From: Lachnospiraceae bacterium
Lineage (GTDB): Bacteria; Bacillota_A; Clostridia; Lachnospirales; Lachnospiraceae
Reading direction: 5' to 3'
NCBI GenBank assembly: GCA_024699595.1
Contig: JAILPG010000109.1
Coordinates: forward strand, 1-30,455
DNA length: 30,455 nt
The notes below the pieces were generated by a model that saw only the letters and a list, made by a program, of their open reading frames with translations, had not been told where the DNA came from and made no database searches. Both the position numbers and the translations under genes were made by a program. Shown here piece after piece: positions 15,378 to 22,984 of the stretch (position 1 is the first letter of the stretch; each line of letters starts with the position of its first letter).

Positions 15378-17012
15378 ATGCTTGACGTTATCGATCTTAA
15401 TATCGAATTTCATGATCACATAACTCCCGAGACCGTTGTATACGATTTTGACCTTCATATGGAGGAGGGTGAGATCGTGGGATTAGTGGGTGAATCCGGT
15501 TCGGGCAAGACCATGTCGGCTCTGTCCGTCGCAGGACTTCTGTCCAGAAAGAACATGAAAAAAAGAGGAACGATCATCTTTAACGGAGTTGATATCCTAA
15601 ACTGTCCCAGAAGTGAATTGAGAAAGCTTCAGGGCAACGACATAGCCATGGTCTTTCAGGAACCCATGACTTCACTTGATCCGCTTAAAAAGATCGGATG
15701 GCAGGTGGAGGAGAGCCTAAGGATCCATGAGGATGAAGCGGAAAAAAAGGCCGGCAGTCTTAACAGGCTTATAAACAGCGTTAAAGACAGGGAAAAGATA
15801 AAACAACAGAAAGAAGAGAGAAGAAAAAAGGTCATAGCTGCCCTTAAGGATGTGGAGCTTGATAATGCAGAATATATAATGGAGCAGTATCCTCACGAGC
15901 TCTCGGGCGGCATGAGACAGAGGGTGATGATAGCTGCGGCTCTTATCTGCGAGCCGAAGCTTTTGATATGCGATGAGCCGACAACGGCCCTGGATGTTAC
16001 CATACAGGCTCAGATAATAGAGCTTTTAAAGAAGGTAAACAGGGAGCACGGAACCGCGATACTGTTCATTTCCCATGATCTGTGTCTTGTAAAGTCACTC
16101 TGCAAAAGGGTGCTTGTAATGTACAAGGGAAATGTTGTGGAAGCGGGAAGCAGCAGCGATGTATTCTATAATCCCAAGAACGAATATACGAGATCTCTGA
16201 TCGAAGCCATTCCCGAGCTTAAGAAAGCGGAGGGTGCGGCTGAGAGCTATCAGTATGTAAACAGTAAGGATGTGGTGTTAAGAGTATCCGGACTGAATGC
16301 ATATTATCCGGTCAAGGATTCCATGTTTAAGAAGGGAAATAAGAGAAGACAGATACTTAAGGATATTTCGTTTGAGGTAAAAAGAGGCGAGATCCTCGGT
16401 CTTGTGGGTGAATCGGGATGCGGCAAATCAACTCTCGGCAAATCCTTACTGTCAATGGTAAAGGATGTTGAGGGCAGTATCGAGCATTTTACAAAGAAGC
16501 CTCAAATGGTATTTCAGGATCCGTATTCCTCGCTGAATCCGTCAAAGACTATCGGGTGGATACTGGAAGAACCGTTGCGTATCGAGGGAAAGCTTCCTGA
16601 TGCCGAAAGAAACAGACGTGTGTCTGATATGCTTGTCAAAGTGGGACTTTCCGAAGAATACAGGGACAGATATCCAAGCGAGCTTTCCGGCGGTCAGAGA
16701 CAGAGAGTGTGCATAGGGCTGGCTCTGATGATGGAACCTGAGCTGATCATAGCGGATGAACCCGTATCTGCGCTTGATGTGACCATTCAGGCACAGATAA
16801 TAGATCTTTTACTGAAACTGAATATTGAGATGGGGATATCGATGATCTTTATCTCACACGACTTAAAGGTGGTATATAAGCTGTGTGACAGGATAATGGT
16901 AATGAAGGACGGAGTGATCGTAGAGAAGGGTACCGATCAGGAAGTCTATTTCGATCCTCAGAATGATTATACAAAGAAACTTTTGAGGGCTGTGGATCTT
17001 AAGGAACACTGA
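15378..17012 (+). CDS. Fused double ATPase of the peptide-type importer (DppD-DppF)
   Basis: A 544-residue cytoplasmic protein carrying both ATPases of the importer in one chain, as in YejF or GsiA. Domain 1 (about 1-265) has Walker A GESGSGKT, Q-loop VFQEP, signature LSGGMRQRV and Walker B LLICDEPTTALD. Domain 2 (about 295-544) has GESGCGKST, VFQDP, LSGGQRQRV and LIIADEPVSALD. Both sets are intact, so both sites should hydrolyse ATP. Domain 1 carries an extra Lys/Glu-rich helical insert (about 115-160) between Q-loop and signature. The C-terminal peptide-binding Cys cluster typical of OppD/F is not evident. ATG 15378 follows GAGG within the dppC stop region. Confidence 0.95.
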   Translation: MLDVIDLNIEFHDHITPETVVYDFDLHMEEGEIVGLVGESGSGKTMSALSVAGLLSRKNMKKRGTIIFNGVDILNCPRSELRKLQGNDIAMVFQEPMTSLDPLKKIGWQVEESLRIHEDEAEKKAGSLNRLINSVKDREKIKQQKEERRKKVIAALKDVELDNAEYIMEQYPHELSGGMRQRVMIAAALICEPKLLICDEPTTALDVTIQAQIIELLKKVNREHGTAILFISHDLCLVKSLCKRVLVMYKGNVVEAGSSSDVFYNPKNEYTRSLIEAIPELKKAEGAAESYQYVNSKDVVLRVSGLNAYYPVKDSMFKKGNKRRQILKDISFEVKRGEILGLVGESGCGKSTLGKSLLSMVKDVEGSIEHFTKKPQMVFQDPYSSLNPSKTIGWILEEPLRIEGKLPDAERNRRVSDMLVKVGLSEEYRDRYPSELSGGQRQRVCIGLALMMEPELIIADEPVSALDVTIQAQIIDLLLKLNIEMGISMIFISHDLKVVYKLCDRIMVMKDGVIVEKGTDQEVYFDPQNDYTKKLLRAVDLKEH

Positions 17013-17084
17013 TTTTTTACTGTTTTCCGGTCTGATTTCACATTTTTTTCACAATTATATTGTATTTTTTTTTCATGGAGGGGT

Positions 17085-17113
17085 TATTTATCGGAGCATT
17101 ATACCGATAAATA
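17085..17113 (+). other. Strong stem-loop in the leader of the following unknown gene
   Basis: TATTTATCGG (17085-17094) and CCGATAAATA (17104-17113) form a perfect 10-bp stem with a 9-nt loop. No T-run follows, so it is not an intrinsic terminator. A weaker ACAAT-TAT-ATTGT palindrome followed by nine T's (17051-17072) may end the ABC operon. A minimal frame ATG 17075 to TAA (11 codons) has its stop in the 3' arm, but no ribosome site is seen. I see no clear promoter in this 145-bp gap. Confidence 0.5.
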
Positions 17114-17157
17114 TATTGAAAGTAATAAATAACACTTAAGAGAAAGGGGTGATTCAT

Positions 17158-17556
17158 ATGGCAATAAACGGTCTTGGACAGTTTGATATCATGGCAAGCT
17201 ATGAGTCGTTGAACAGGATTCCGCGCGTTAACCCGAGTGATATCGCTCCGATGCCGGAAGACAAGGTCGTTATTAAAGACGATGCAGTCAAAGCCGGTGA
17301 ATCACTTAAGATAGAAGAGAGCAAGGCTCCCGAGCTCCGTTACAGAGGCAATGCTTCCATAGAGGACATATCCTTAAGCTTCAACTATGACAGGGAAAAT
17401 GCCATGAACGGTGCTGACAGCGACATAAACAGTCTGGATATGGAAAAGATCGTATCCGACGCCAAGAAAGACAGCATTTTGTCTCAGTATCAGTACTTCG
17501 TAGGCGACAGCTTCAATATCGAAGATCTTAATGACGGAATAGTGATCGCAAAGTAA
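17158..17556 (+). CDS. Conserved hypothetical protein (132 aa)
   Basis: I do not recognise a function. The product is soluble and acidic, with no signal peptide or membrane helix. It starts MAINGLGQFDIMASYESLNR, has a Lys/Glu/Pro-rich middle (about 25-60), and ends with a more conserved-looking part: SIEDISLSFNYDRENA, LDMEKIVSDAKKDSILSQYQYFVGD and a GIVIAK end. The disordered-middle, helical-end layout suggests a small interaction or secretion-associated protein, but that is a guess. ATG 17158 follows AAGGGGTGA by about 8 bases; GTG 17149 overlaps that ribosome site and is less likely. It is transcribed alone, between a leader hairpin and a strong terminator. Confidence 0.75.
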   Translation: MAINGLGQFDIMASYESLNRIPRVNPSDIAPMPEDKVVIKDDAVKAGESLKIEESKAPELRYRGNASIEDISLSFNYDRENAMNGADSDINSLDMEKIVSDAKKDSILSQYQYFVGDSFNIEDLNDGIVIAK

Positions 17557-17603
17557 CCAAACCGATATATTAAAACAACATTGTCCGGTATTTATATGAG
17601 AGG

Positions 17604-17630
17604 ATCTCCTGTTTTTGCAGGAGATTTTTT
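17604..17630 (+). terminator. Rho-independent terminator
   Basis: ATCTCCTG (17604-17611) and CAGGAGAT (17618-17625) pair perfectly around a 6-nt loop and run into TTTTT. It closes the unknown gene upstream. Confidence 0.9.
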
Positions 17631-17722
17631 CATGCAAGTCTCACGGCTTCCTTGTAACGGCAATGCTTAAGAAGATGCTTTGAGAAACGGGTTCATGACA
17701 TAGGCTTCCGGCCGCGTGTGGG

Positions 17723-17751
17723 TTTTCATAAACACGATTCTGTTATATACT
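17723..17751 (+). promoter_or_regulatory. Promoter of the permease-phosphatase / aro operon
   Basis: TTTTCA (17723-17728, 4 of 6), a 17-bp spacer and TATACT (17746-17751, 5 of 6). Start expected near 17758. CGTGT (17715-17719) and ACACG (17732-17736) flank the -35 as a short inverted repeat, possibly an operator. The rest of the 169-bp gap holds no gene. Confidence 0.55.
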
Positions 17752-17805
17752 ATCGTATGCGTAAAACACTTTGATCATCCAATATTTAGAAAGACTTAAA
17801 ATGTA

Positions 17806-19209
17806 ATGGACAGCAGAAAAAAGGAAAGACTATCCAAAATAGGACTGTTGCTCGTGGCCGCTATATGGGGCTTTGCTTTTGTAGTGGTTAAAAACTCGCT
17901 TGATTATATAACGCCCGCATATATGATGGCGATAAGATTTACAATAGCAGGCGTTATACTAACTGCAGTATTCTTTAAAAGGTTGATAAAATCAAACAGA
18001 TCGACCATAATCCATGGATGCATAGTGGGCGTTTTTTTATTTCTGTCCTATCTGACTCAGACTATAGGATGTAAATACACAACCGCCGGGAAAAATGCGT
18101 TTATTACAGCATTTTATGTTATAATCGTGCCATTTCTTTTGTGGGCCCGTACGAAGATCATGCCGACAGTCAACTGTTTTATTGCCGCAGTGCTTGCGGT
18201 GATCGCAATAGGTCTTATTTCTCTTAACGGTGAGACGGGGGTCAACATAGGAGATATACTTACGATAATCTGCGCAGTCGGGTATGCATTTCAGATCGAT
18301 CTTCTCGGAAAGTATTCCGCCATGGATGATCCAAGGATACTTGCGGTCCTTCAGCTTTTGATAACGGCCGTTCTCTCATGGATCTCGGCCCCGCTTATGG
18401 AGGGAGATATCAGAAAACTCGTTTTTAATGCCGAATCGATAGCCGGACTTCTGTATCTCGGATTTTTAAGCTCCATGGTGTGTTTCCTGTTACAGAGTAT
18501 ATGCCAGAAATATGTAAAATCTTCAGTGTCGGCCCTGCTTATGTCTACAGAAGCGGTTTTCGGTGCCGTTTCGAGCGCCCTCGTCCTGCATGAGGTTATG
18601 GGTGAAAGGACGATACGGGGCTTTATACTTATGTTTGCCGCAATACTTCTTGCCCTTATCGATCATTCGGTATTTGAAAACCTCTATCCGGCTGAGACTG
18701 AAGGGTCTGCGTATGACATTGATTATGAGAAAATGTACGCAGACGGTATGCGAGGCATAATCTACGACATAGACAATACGCTGGTGATGCACGGAGCCCA
18801 TGCGGATGACAGGGCAAAGGCGCTTTTTAAACGGCTTCATGATACAGGATACAAGGTGATCCTTCTGTCGAATAATAAAGAGAAGAGAGTGAGCTCCTTT
18901 AAGGAAGAGACTGTCTATTGCGATTATATCTTTAAAGCCGGCAAGCCGAAGGTTTCCGGATATGAGAGAGCAATGGAAATGATGGGAACGGACAGATCCT
19001 CGACCATATTTATTGGAGACCAGCTGTTTACCGATATCTGGGGTGCAAACAGGGCCGGGATCAAAACCATACTTGTAAAACCTATCGATAAGAAGGAAGA
19101 GATACAGATCATCCTTAAAAGGCGTCTTGAAGCTGTTGTTTTGTATTTTTACAGACAGAAACAGCTGGAAGAAACTGCGTCTTTACGATCCGGAGAAATG
19201 AAAGGATAA
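17806..19209 (+). CDS. EamA/DMT-type permease fused to a YqeG-type HAD phosphatase
   Basis: A 467-residue fusion. Residues 1-288 are a ten-helix drug/metabolite-type permease (start SKIGLLLVAAIWGFAFVVVK; second EamA repeat from about 145). Residues 289-467 look like a full YqeG protein: VFENLYPAE, YDIDYEKMYADGMRGIIYDI, nucleophile Asp321 and Asp323 in DIDNTL, LLSNN, the Lys of AGKP, and GDQLFTD (Asp405, Asp410). YqeG resembles Gep4/PGPP1 phosphatidylglycerophosphate phosphatases, so a role in anionic lipid synthesis is possible. Both halves keep their key residues and no stop or internal ribosome site separates them. The join is at about 288/289. The ribosome site before ATG 17806 is weak. 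aroE follows after 4 bp, matching the yqeG-aroE neighbourhood of Firmicutes. Confidence 0.88.
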   Translation: MDSRKKERLSKIGLLLVAAIWGFAFVVVKNSLDYITPAYMMAIRFTIAGVILTAVFFKRLIKSNRSTIIHGCIVGVFLFLSYLTQTIGCKYTTAGKNAFITAFYVIIVPFLLWARTKIMPTVNCFIAAVLAVIAIGLISLNGETGVNIGDILTIICAVGYAFQIDLLGKYSAMDDPRILAVLQLLITAVLSWISAPLMEGDIRKLVFNAESIAGLLYLGFLSSMVCFLLQSICQKYVKSSVSALLMSTEAVFGAVSSALVLHEVMGERTIRGFILMFAAILLALIDHSVFENLYPAETEGSAYDIDYEKMYADGMRGIIYDIDNTLVMHGAHADDRAKALFKRLHDTGYKVILLSNNKEKRVSSFKEETVYCDYIFKAGKPKVSGYERAMEMMGTDRSSTIFIGDQLFTDIWGANRAGIKTILVKPIDKKEEIQIILKRRLEAVVLYFYRQKQLEETASLRSGEMKG

Positions 19210-19213
19210 TTGC

Positions 19214-20614
19214 ATGAATAAATACGGTCTGATCGGGTATCCGGTGGAGCATTCCATGTCACCGCTCATTCACGGATACCTGTACGATAAAATGAATATT
19301 GAGGGTAAATATGATCTGTATCCGATAAAGGATGATGTGAAAGCCGGATTAAAGGAACTGTATGATAAAGGGCTGTCCGGCTTAAATGTTACGGTACCCC
19401 ATAAATCCGCTGTGATCCCGTATCTTTCCGGAACGGATGAGATTGCTCTTTCCATAGGCGCAGTCAATACTCTTATTCGAAAAAATGATGGATTTTATGG
19501 CATAAATACGGATATTGAAGGCCTTAAGAGAGAAGTGGAGGACACCGGACATTCTGTAAAAGGAATGGATACCGTCATACTCGGAGCAGGAGGTGCTGCA
19601 AGAGCAGCGGCCTTTATGTGTCTTAGGGAAGGCGCCTCTTCGATAACCGTTTTTAACAGAAACATACAAAAGGCTGAAAAGATCGTTGAGGATATGAGGG
19701 AGTATATCCGCTCATACGCCTTAAAGGCACAGGATTACGAAAGATCCGGGGTACAACCTGATGTGATCCTTAAGGCATTGCCATTCAGTGAGGTTTCGAA
19801 TGTTACAAAAAACGGATCCATAGCTTTTCAGTGTACATCAGTCGGATTGAAGCCTGATTACGATTCGGTTATCACCGATGATCCGGCATTTTATCAAAAG
19901 CTTAAGTTTGCCATAGATCTTGTCTATGTTCCAAAGACCACAAGATTTATGCAGCTGTGCAGGGAGAACGGTGCAGAAGCATACAACGGCCTTAAGATGC
20001 TCATATTTCAGGCTGTATGTGCTTTCGAAGCATGGAATGACGTGGAGGTCCCAAAGGATCTTGTCAGGGAAGTATATGAAAAAGTCGAAAGCACCATGAG
20101 GCGAAACGTGATACTTGCAGGCTTTATGGGCTCCGGAAAGTCAAGCGTCGGGAAAAGACTCTCAGAGCTTCTTGATTATGAATACTATGATACAGACAGT
20201 ATGATAGTAGCAAATGAAGGAAAGAGCATAAACAGGATATTTGAGGAGTCCGGGGAAGCCTTTTTCAGAAAGCTTGAGGAAGAACTCATTGAAGATATTT
20301 ACAAAAGATCCCTGGAGCAAAAGGGTAAAAGATTTGTCTTATCTGTCGGAGGAGGAGCCGTACTGTCCGAAAAAAACAGAGAATATTTAAAAAAGACGGG
20401 TCTTGTGATATACTTAAAGGCAAGTGCCGGAGTGATAAAAAAGCGGCTTGAAAATGACGCAAACCGCCCTCTGTTAAAAGGTGATAAGGCATCAAAGATC
20501 GAAGAACTGTTAAAACAGAGAGAAGCAGTATATGAAGAAGCAGGTGACCTTATCATCGATACGGATCCGGATACTGTAGAAGAAGCGGCATTAAAAGGAG
20601 AACGCAGAATATGA
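19214..20614 (+). CDS. aroE-aroK: Bifunctional shikimate dehydrogenase - shikimate kinase
   Basis: A 466-residue fusion of two consecutive shikimate-pathway enzymes. Residues 1-293 are AroE: YPVEHSMSP substrate loop, NVTVPHK with the catalytic Lys, GINTD with the catalytic Asp, GAGGAARA NADP(H) loop and FNR. Residues 295-466 are AroK: Walker A GFMGSGKSS, DTDSMI, FRKLE, VGGGAVL, the NRPLL lid and QREAVYEE. It would reduce 3-dehydroshikimate to shikimate and phosphorylate it in one chain. An ATG at 20096 begins the kinase part but has no ribosome site, so one polypeptide is expected. ATG 19214 follows AAGGATAA. The stop overlaps the aroQ-like start as ATGA. Confidence 0.93.
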   Translation: MNKYGLIGYPVEHSMSPLIHGYLYDKMNIEGKYDLYPIKDDVKAGLKELYDKGLSGLNVTVPHKSAVIPYLSGTDEIALSIGAVNTLIRKNDGFYGINTDIEGLKREVEDTGHSVKGMDTVILGAGGAARAAAFMCLREGASSITVFNRNIQKAEKIVEDMREYIRSYALKAQDYERSGVQPDVILKALPFSEVSNVTKNGSIAFQCTSVGLKPDYDSVITDDPAFYQKLKFAIDLVYVPKTTRFMQLCRENGAEAYNGLKMLIFQAVCAFEAWNDVEVPKDLVREVYEKVESTMRRNVILAGFMGSGKSSVGKRLSELLDYEYYDTDSMIVANEGKSINRIFEESGEAFFRKLEEELIEDIYKRSLEQKGKRFVLSVGGGAVLSEKNREYLKKTGLVIYLKASAGVIKKRLENDANRPLLKGDKASKIEELLKQREAVYEEAGDLIIDTDPDTVEEAALKGERRI

Positions 20615-21051
20615 AGATCGTGGTTATCAACGGAGCAAACTTAAAGTCTCTGAGTAAATGGGATGAAGAGATGTTTGGCAGGTATGATTATGATTATCTG
20701 TGTCAGATGATCATGAAAAAAGCTGCACAGTCTAACATTTTGGTGGAAATATTCCAGTCCAATCATGAGGGCGATATCATAGACAAGATACATGCCTGCA
20801 ATGATGAATCCACAACCGGCATAGTGATAAATCCCGGTGCCTATGCACATTACAGCTACAGCATTTATGATGCTCTTTTAAGTGTCGGATGTCCTAAGGT
20901 CGAGGTGCATATCTTAGATATAGCAAACAGGGAAGAAGAGTGGAGACATAAATCCGTTACTGCGGATGCATGTGACAGGCTTATTGCAGGAAAGGGATTT
21001 GACGGCTACATAGAGGCGATAGATTACATTATTGAAAAGTGCGGCGAGTAG
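20611..21051 (+). CDS. aroQ: Divergent type II 3-dehydroquinate dehydratase-like protein
   Basis: A 146-residue protein with the type II dehydroquinase (AroQ) fold signature: MKIVVINGANL, FQSNHEGDIIDKIH, VINPGAYAHYS and VEVHI. The family dehydrates 3-dehydroquinate two steps before the AroK reaction. The flexible lid is altered: where the family reads LG-x-REP-x-IYG, this reads LSKWDEEMFG. Aligned without gaps to the M. tuberculosis enzyme, catalytic Arg19 becomes Trp and Tyr24 becomes Phe. The HISNxxxREEFRxxS segment is also changed to HILDIANREEEWRHKS. The Asn of INPGA and the His of VEVHI are kept. It may be weakly active, altered in specificity, or non-catalytic. The start overlaps the aroE-aroK stop (ATGA). 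Confidence 0.85.
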   Translation: MKIVVINGANLKSLSKWDEEMFGRYDYDYLCQMIMKKAAQSNILVEIFQSNHEGDIIDKIHACNDESTTGIVINPGAYAHYSYSIYDALLSVGCPKVEVHILDIANREEEWRHKSVTADACDRLIAGKGFDGYIEAIDYIIEKCGE

Positions 21052-21061
21052 CAAAAAGTTG

Positions 21062-21090
21062 TTGAAATGTGCATTTATATAGTGTAAACT
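21062..21090 (+). promoter_or_regulatory. efp promoter
   Basis: TTGAAA (21062-21067), 17-bp spacer, TAAACT (21085-21090, 4 of 6). Start expected near 21097. It sits in the 73-bp gap after the aro genes. Confidence 0.65.
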
Positions 21091-21124
21091 ATCTGAAGTT
21101 ACTACTGTTAAGGAGGAATATCGT

Positions 21125-21682
21125 ATGATATCAGCGGGCGATTTCAGAAATGGCCTGACTGTTGAAATGGAAGGCGCTGTTTATCAGATCCTTGAGTTTC
21201 AGCATGTTAAACCCGGAAAAGGCGCAGCTTTTGTTAGAACTAAATTGAAGAATATCATTAACGGCGGTGTTGTGGAAAAGACCTTCAGACCTACTGAGAA
21301 ATTTCCTCAGGCACGTATTGACAGAAATGATATGCAGTATCTGTATTCGGACGGTGATCTGTTCAATTTCATGAATGTTGAGACGTATGATCAGATCGCG
21401 CTGAACAAAGAGACTATCGGGGATACCCTGAAGTTTGTAAAAGAGAATGACATGGTAAAGGTATGTTCCTTTAACGGAAACGTATTTGCCATTGAACCAC
21501 CTATGTTTGTAGAGCTTGAGGTAACCGAGACCGAACCCGGATTCAAGGGTGATACGGCAACCGGAGCCACAAAGCCTGCAGTTGTTGAGACGGGTGCATC
21601 GGTAAATGTGCCGCTGTTTGTCGAGATAGGTGATAAGATCAAGATCGATACAAGAACAGGAGACTATCTCTCAAGAGTATAG
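21125..21682 (+). CDS. efp: Elongation factor P
   Basis: EF-P binds stalled ribosomes between the P and E sites and restores peptide bond formation at polyproline stretches. The 185-residue length is standard, with the KOW-like domain I, OB domains II and III, and the C-terminal [17 protein letters not shown]. The tip of domain I reads KPGKGAAF with Lys32 at the position modified in other bacteria (5-aminopentanolyl in Bacillus, beta-lysyl in E. coli). The modifying enzyme is not in this window. ATG 21125 follows AAGGAGGAA by seven bases. It has its own promoter and terminator. Confidence 0.98.
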   Translation: MISAGDFRNGLTVEMEGAVYQILEFQHVKPGKGAAFVRTKLKNIINGGVVEKTFRPTEKFPQARIDRNDMQYLYSDGDLFNFMNVETYDQIALNKETIGDTLKFVKENDMVKVCSFNGNVFAIEPPMFVELEVTETEPGFKGDTATGATKPAVVETGASVNVPLFVEIGDKIKIDTRTGDYLSRV

Positions 21683-21697
21683 ATTTAGTTACGGATC

Positions 21698-21728
21698 AAA
21701 GAGCTTCCGCTTGCGCGGGGGCTCTTTT
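21698..21728 (+). terminator. Rho-independent terminator of efp
   Basis: AGAGCTTCCGC (21698-21708) pairs with GCGGGGGCTCT (21713-21723) over 11 positions, including two G-U wobbles, with a TTGC loop and then TTTTT. Confidence 0.88.
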
Positions 21729-21838
21729 TTGCAGCTTCCTTACAGATCATATTTCGCCTGAACAGATCCCGGTGGAGGTCTGCTCTGAAAGCCCGCTTAA
21801 CCAATAAAGCCAGCTTACTATGATTTGGAGGAGGTTTA

Positions 21839-22750
21839 ATGAACAGTATTAAAACATTTGCAAACAGCGTAAAAGAAGAGATAGAAAGAAACTTTTTAAG
21901 TTCCGTTGAGGTAAGGATAAGCGAGATACTTAAGAACAACGGAGTATGTCTTACCGGTCTATCGATCATCAGGCAGGAGAGCAATATCTCTCCCACAATA
22001 TATCTGAATGATCTGTATAAAGAATACCAGAGCGGAAATATGAGCATCACGGGTGCGGCAGCCATGGTGATGGAGGCCTATGAGAAAAATCGTCCGCCCG
22101 TAGATATGGATATGTCGTTCTTTGCCGATTATGAGCAGGTAAAGGGGATGCTTTTCTGCAAGCTCATCAACTATGAAAACAACAGAAAGCTTTTGGATGA
22201 AGTACCGTACAGAACATTTCTGGATCTTGCCATCGTTCCCTATTGTCTGTTAAGGCAGGAAGCTCTTGAAACAAATGGCGGAACAGCCACCATACTGATA
22301 AGGAATAACCATCTGGAGTGCTGGAACAGAGAGAGCGATGAAGTATTAAGTGATGCGCTTGAAAACACCAGAAGACTGCAGAAAAACCGGATAACGGACA
22401 TAAAGACGGTTCTTAAGGATATGTCAGGGATCATGGTTCCCGATGACTGTATGATGTATGTTATGACAAATGAAAACAAACAAAACGGGGCCATCTGCAT
22501 GACTGATACGGAGACAATCGCAAAGTTCTCAGAAAGCATTCATAAGGACCTTTTTGTGATACCCTCAAGCATTCATGAGGTGATACTGGTGCCTACGGAT
22601 GATGATAAGTGTATTGATTTCATGAACGAGATGGTCGCAAGCGTAAATGATACAGAACTGCTTCCTGAGGAGGTTTTATCTGACCATGTATACTATTTCT
22701 CATGCAAAGAAGGATACAGGGATCCTGCCGTTTGTGCAGTCTTTGCGTGA
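21839..22750 (+). CDS. DUF5688-like protein of unknown function
   Basis: A soluble 303-residue protein resembling the DUF5688 family, a paralogous group common in Lachnospiraceae with no known function. Features visible are the start TFANSVKEEIERNF, the motif VCLTGLSIIRQESNISPTIYLNDLY (about 35-60), YRTFLDLAIVPYCLL (about 122-136), and a C-terminal half of alternating strands and helices (GTATILIRNNHLECW, then VIPSSIHEVILVP). No signal peptide, membrane helix or enzyme motif is evident. The ribosome site GGAGGAGG five bases before ATG 21839 is strong. It appears monocistronic; the left copy of a 44-bp repeat begins seven bases after its stop. Confidence 0.75.
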   Translation: MNSIKTFANSVKEEIERNFLSSVEVRISEILKNNGVCLTGLSIIRQESNISPTIYLNDLYKEYQSGNMSITGAAAMVMEAYEKNRPPVDMDMSFFADYEQVKGMLFCKLINYENNRKLLDEVPYRTFLDLAIVPYCLLRQEALETNGGTATILIRNNHLECWNRESDEVLSDALENTRRLQKNRITDIKTVLKDMSGIMVPDDCMMYVMTNENKQNGAICMTDTETIAKFSESIHKDLFVIPSSIHEVILVPTDDDKCIDFMNEMVASVNDTELLPEEVLSDHVYYFSCKEGYRDPAVCAVFA

Positions 22751-22756
22751 TGTCGG

Positions 22757-22800
22757 GACAGCGGCGTAAATCCTGATATTTTAAGCCCGCTATGATATTA
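22757..22800 (+). repeat. Left copy of a 44-bp imperfect direct repeat flanking the sensor kinase gene
   Basis: It matches 25639-25682 at 39 of 44 positions; all five differences are C/T changes. The right copy contains the tRNA-Arg promoter. Here the same positions read CTGATA (22773-22778) and TATTAC (22796-22801), a decayed promoter with no tRNA behind it. Confidence 0.8.
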
Positions 22801-22816
22801 CGTCTTTGACAGTCTG

Positions 22817-22859
22817 AATGCGAGGAAAGCCGGTAAATATGGGCGATCCTCGCATTTTT
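22817..22859 (+). terminator. Rho-independent terminator
   Basis: AATGCGAGGA (22817-22826) and TCCTCGCATT (22847-22856) make a perfect 10-bp stem with a 20-nt loop that can pair further (GCC/GGC), followed by TTT. It shields the sensor kinase gene from read-through from the upstream DUF5688-like gene. Confidence 0.75.
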
Positions 22860-22925
22860 AAATGGGTAAATATCCGGATATATGGTCATTCGTCCGCGCA
22901 GTCTGATGAAAATGGATACAGAGTC

Positions 22926-22954
22926 TTTAGAATTGGATGTAATTACTGTATAAT
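22926..22954 (+). promoter_or_regulatory. Promoter of the hybrid sensor kinase gene
   Basis: A perfect -10 TATAAT (22949-22954) lies 17 bp after TTTAGA (22926-22931, 4 of 6). Start expected near 22961, giving a leader of about 24 nt with GGAGGG at 22973-22978. Confidence 0.65.
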
Positions 22955-22984
22955 AGAAGCATTAACGGGGCTGGAGGGAAATCT

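Noticed and set aside
20096..20614. Separate aroK gene starting at an internal ATG
   Set aside because: The frame is continuous with aroE and no ribosome site lies before 20096.
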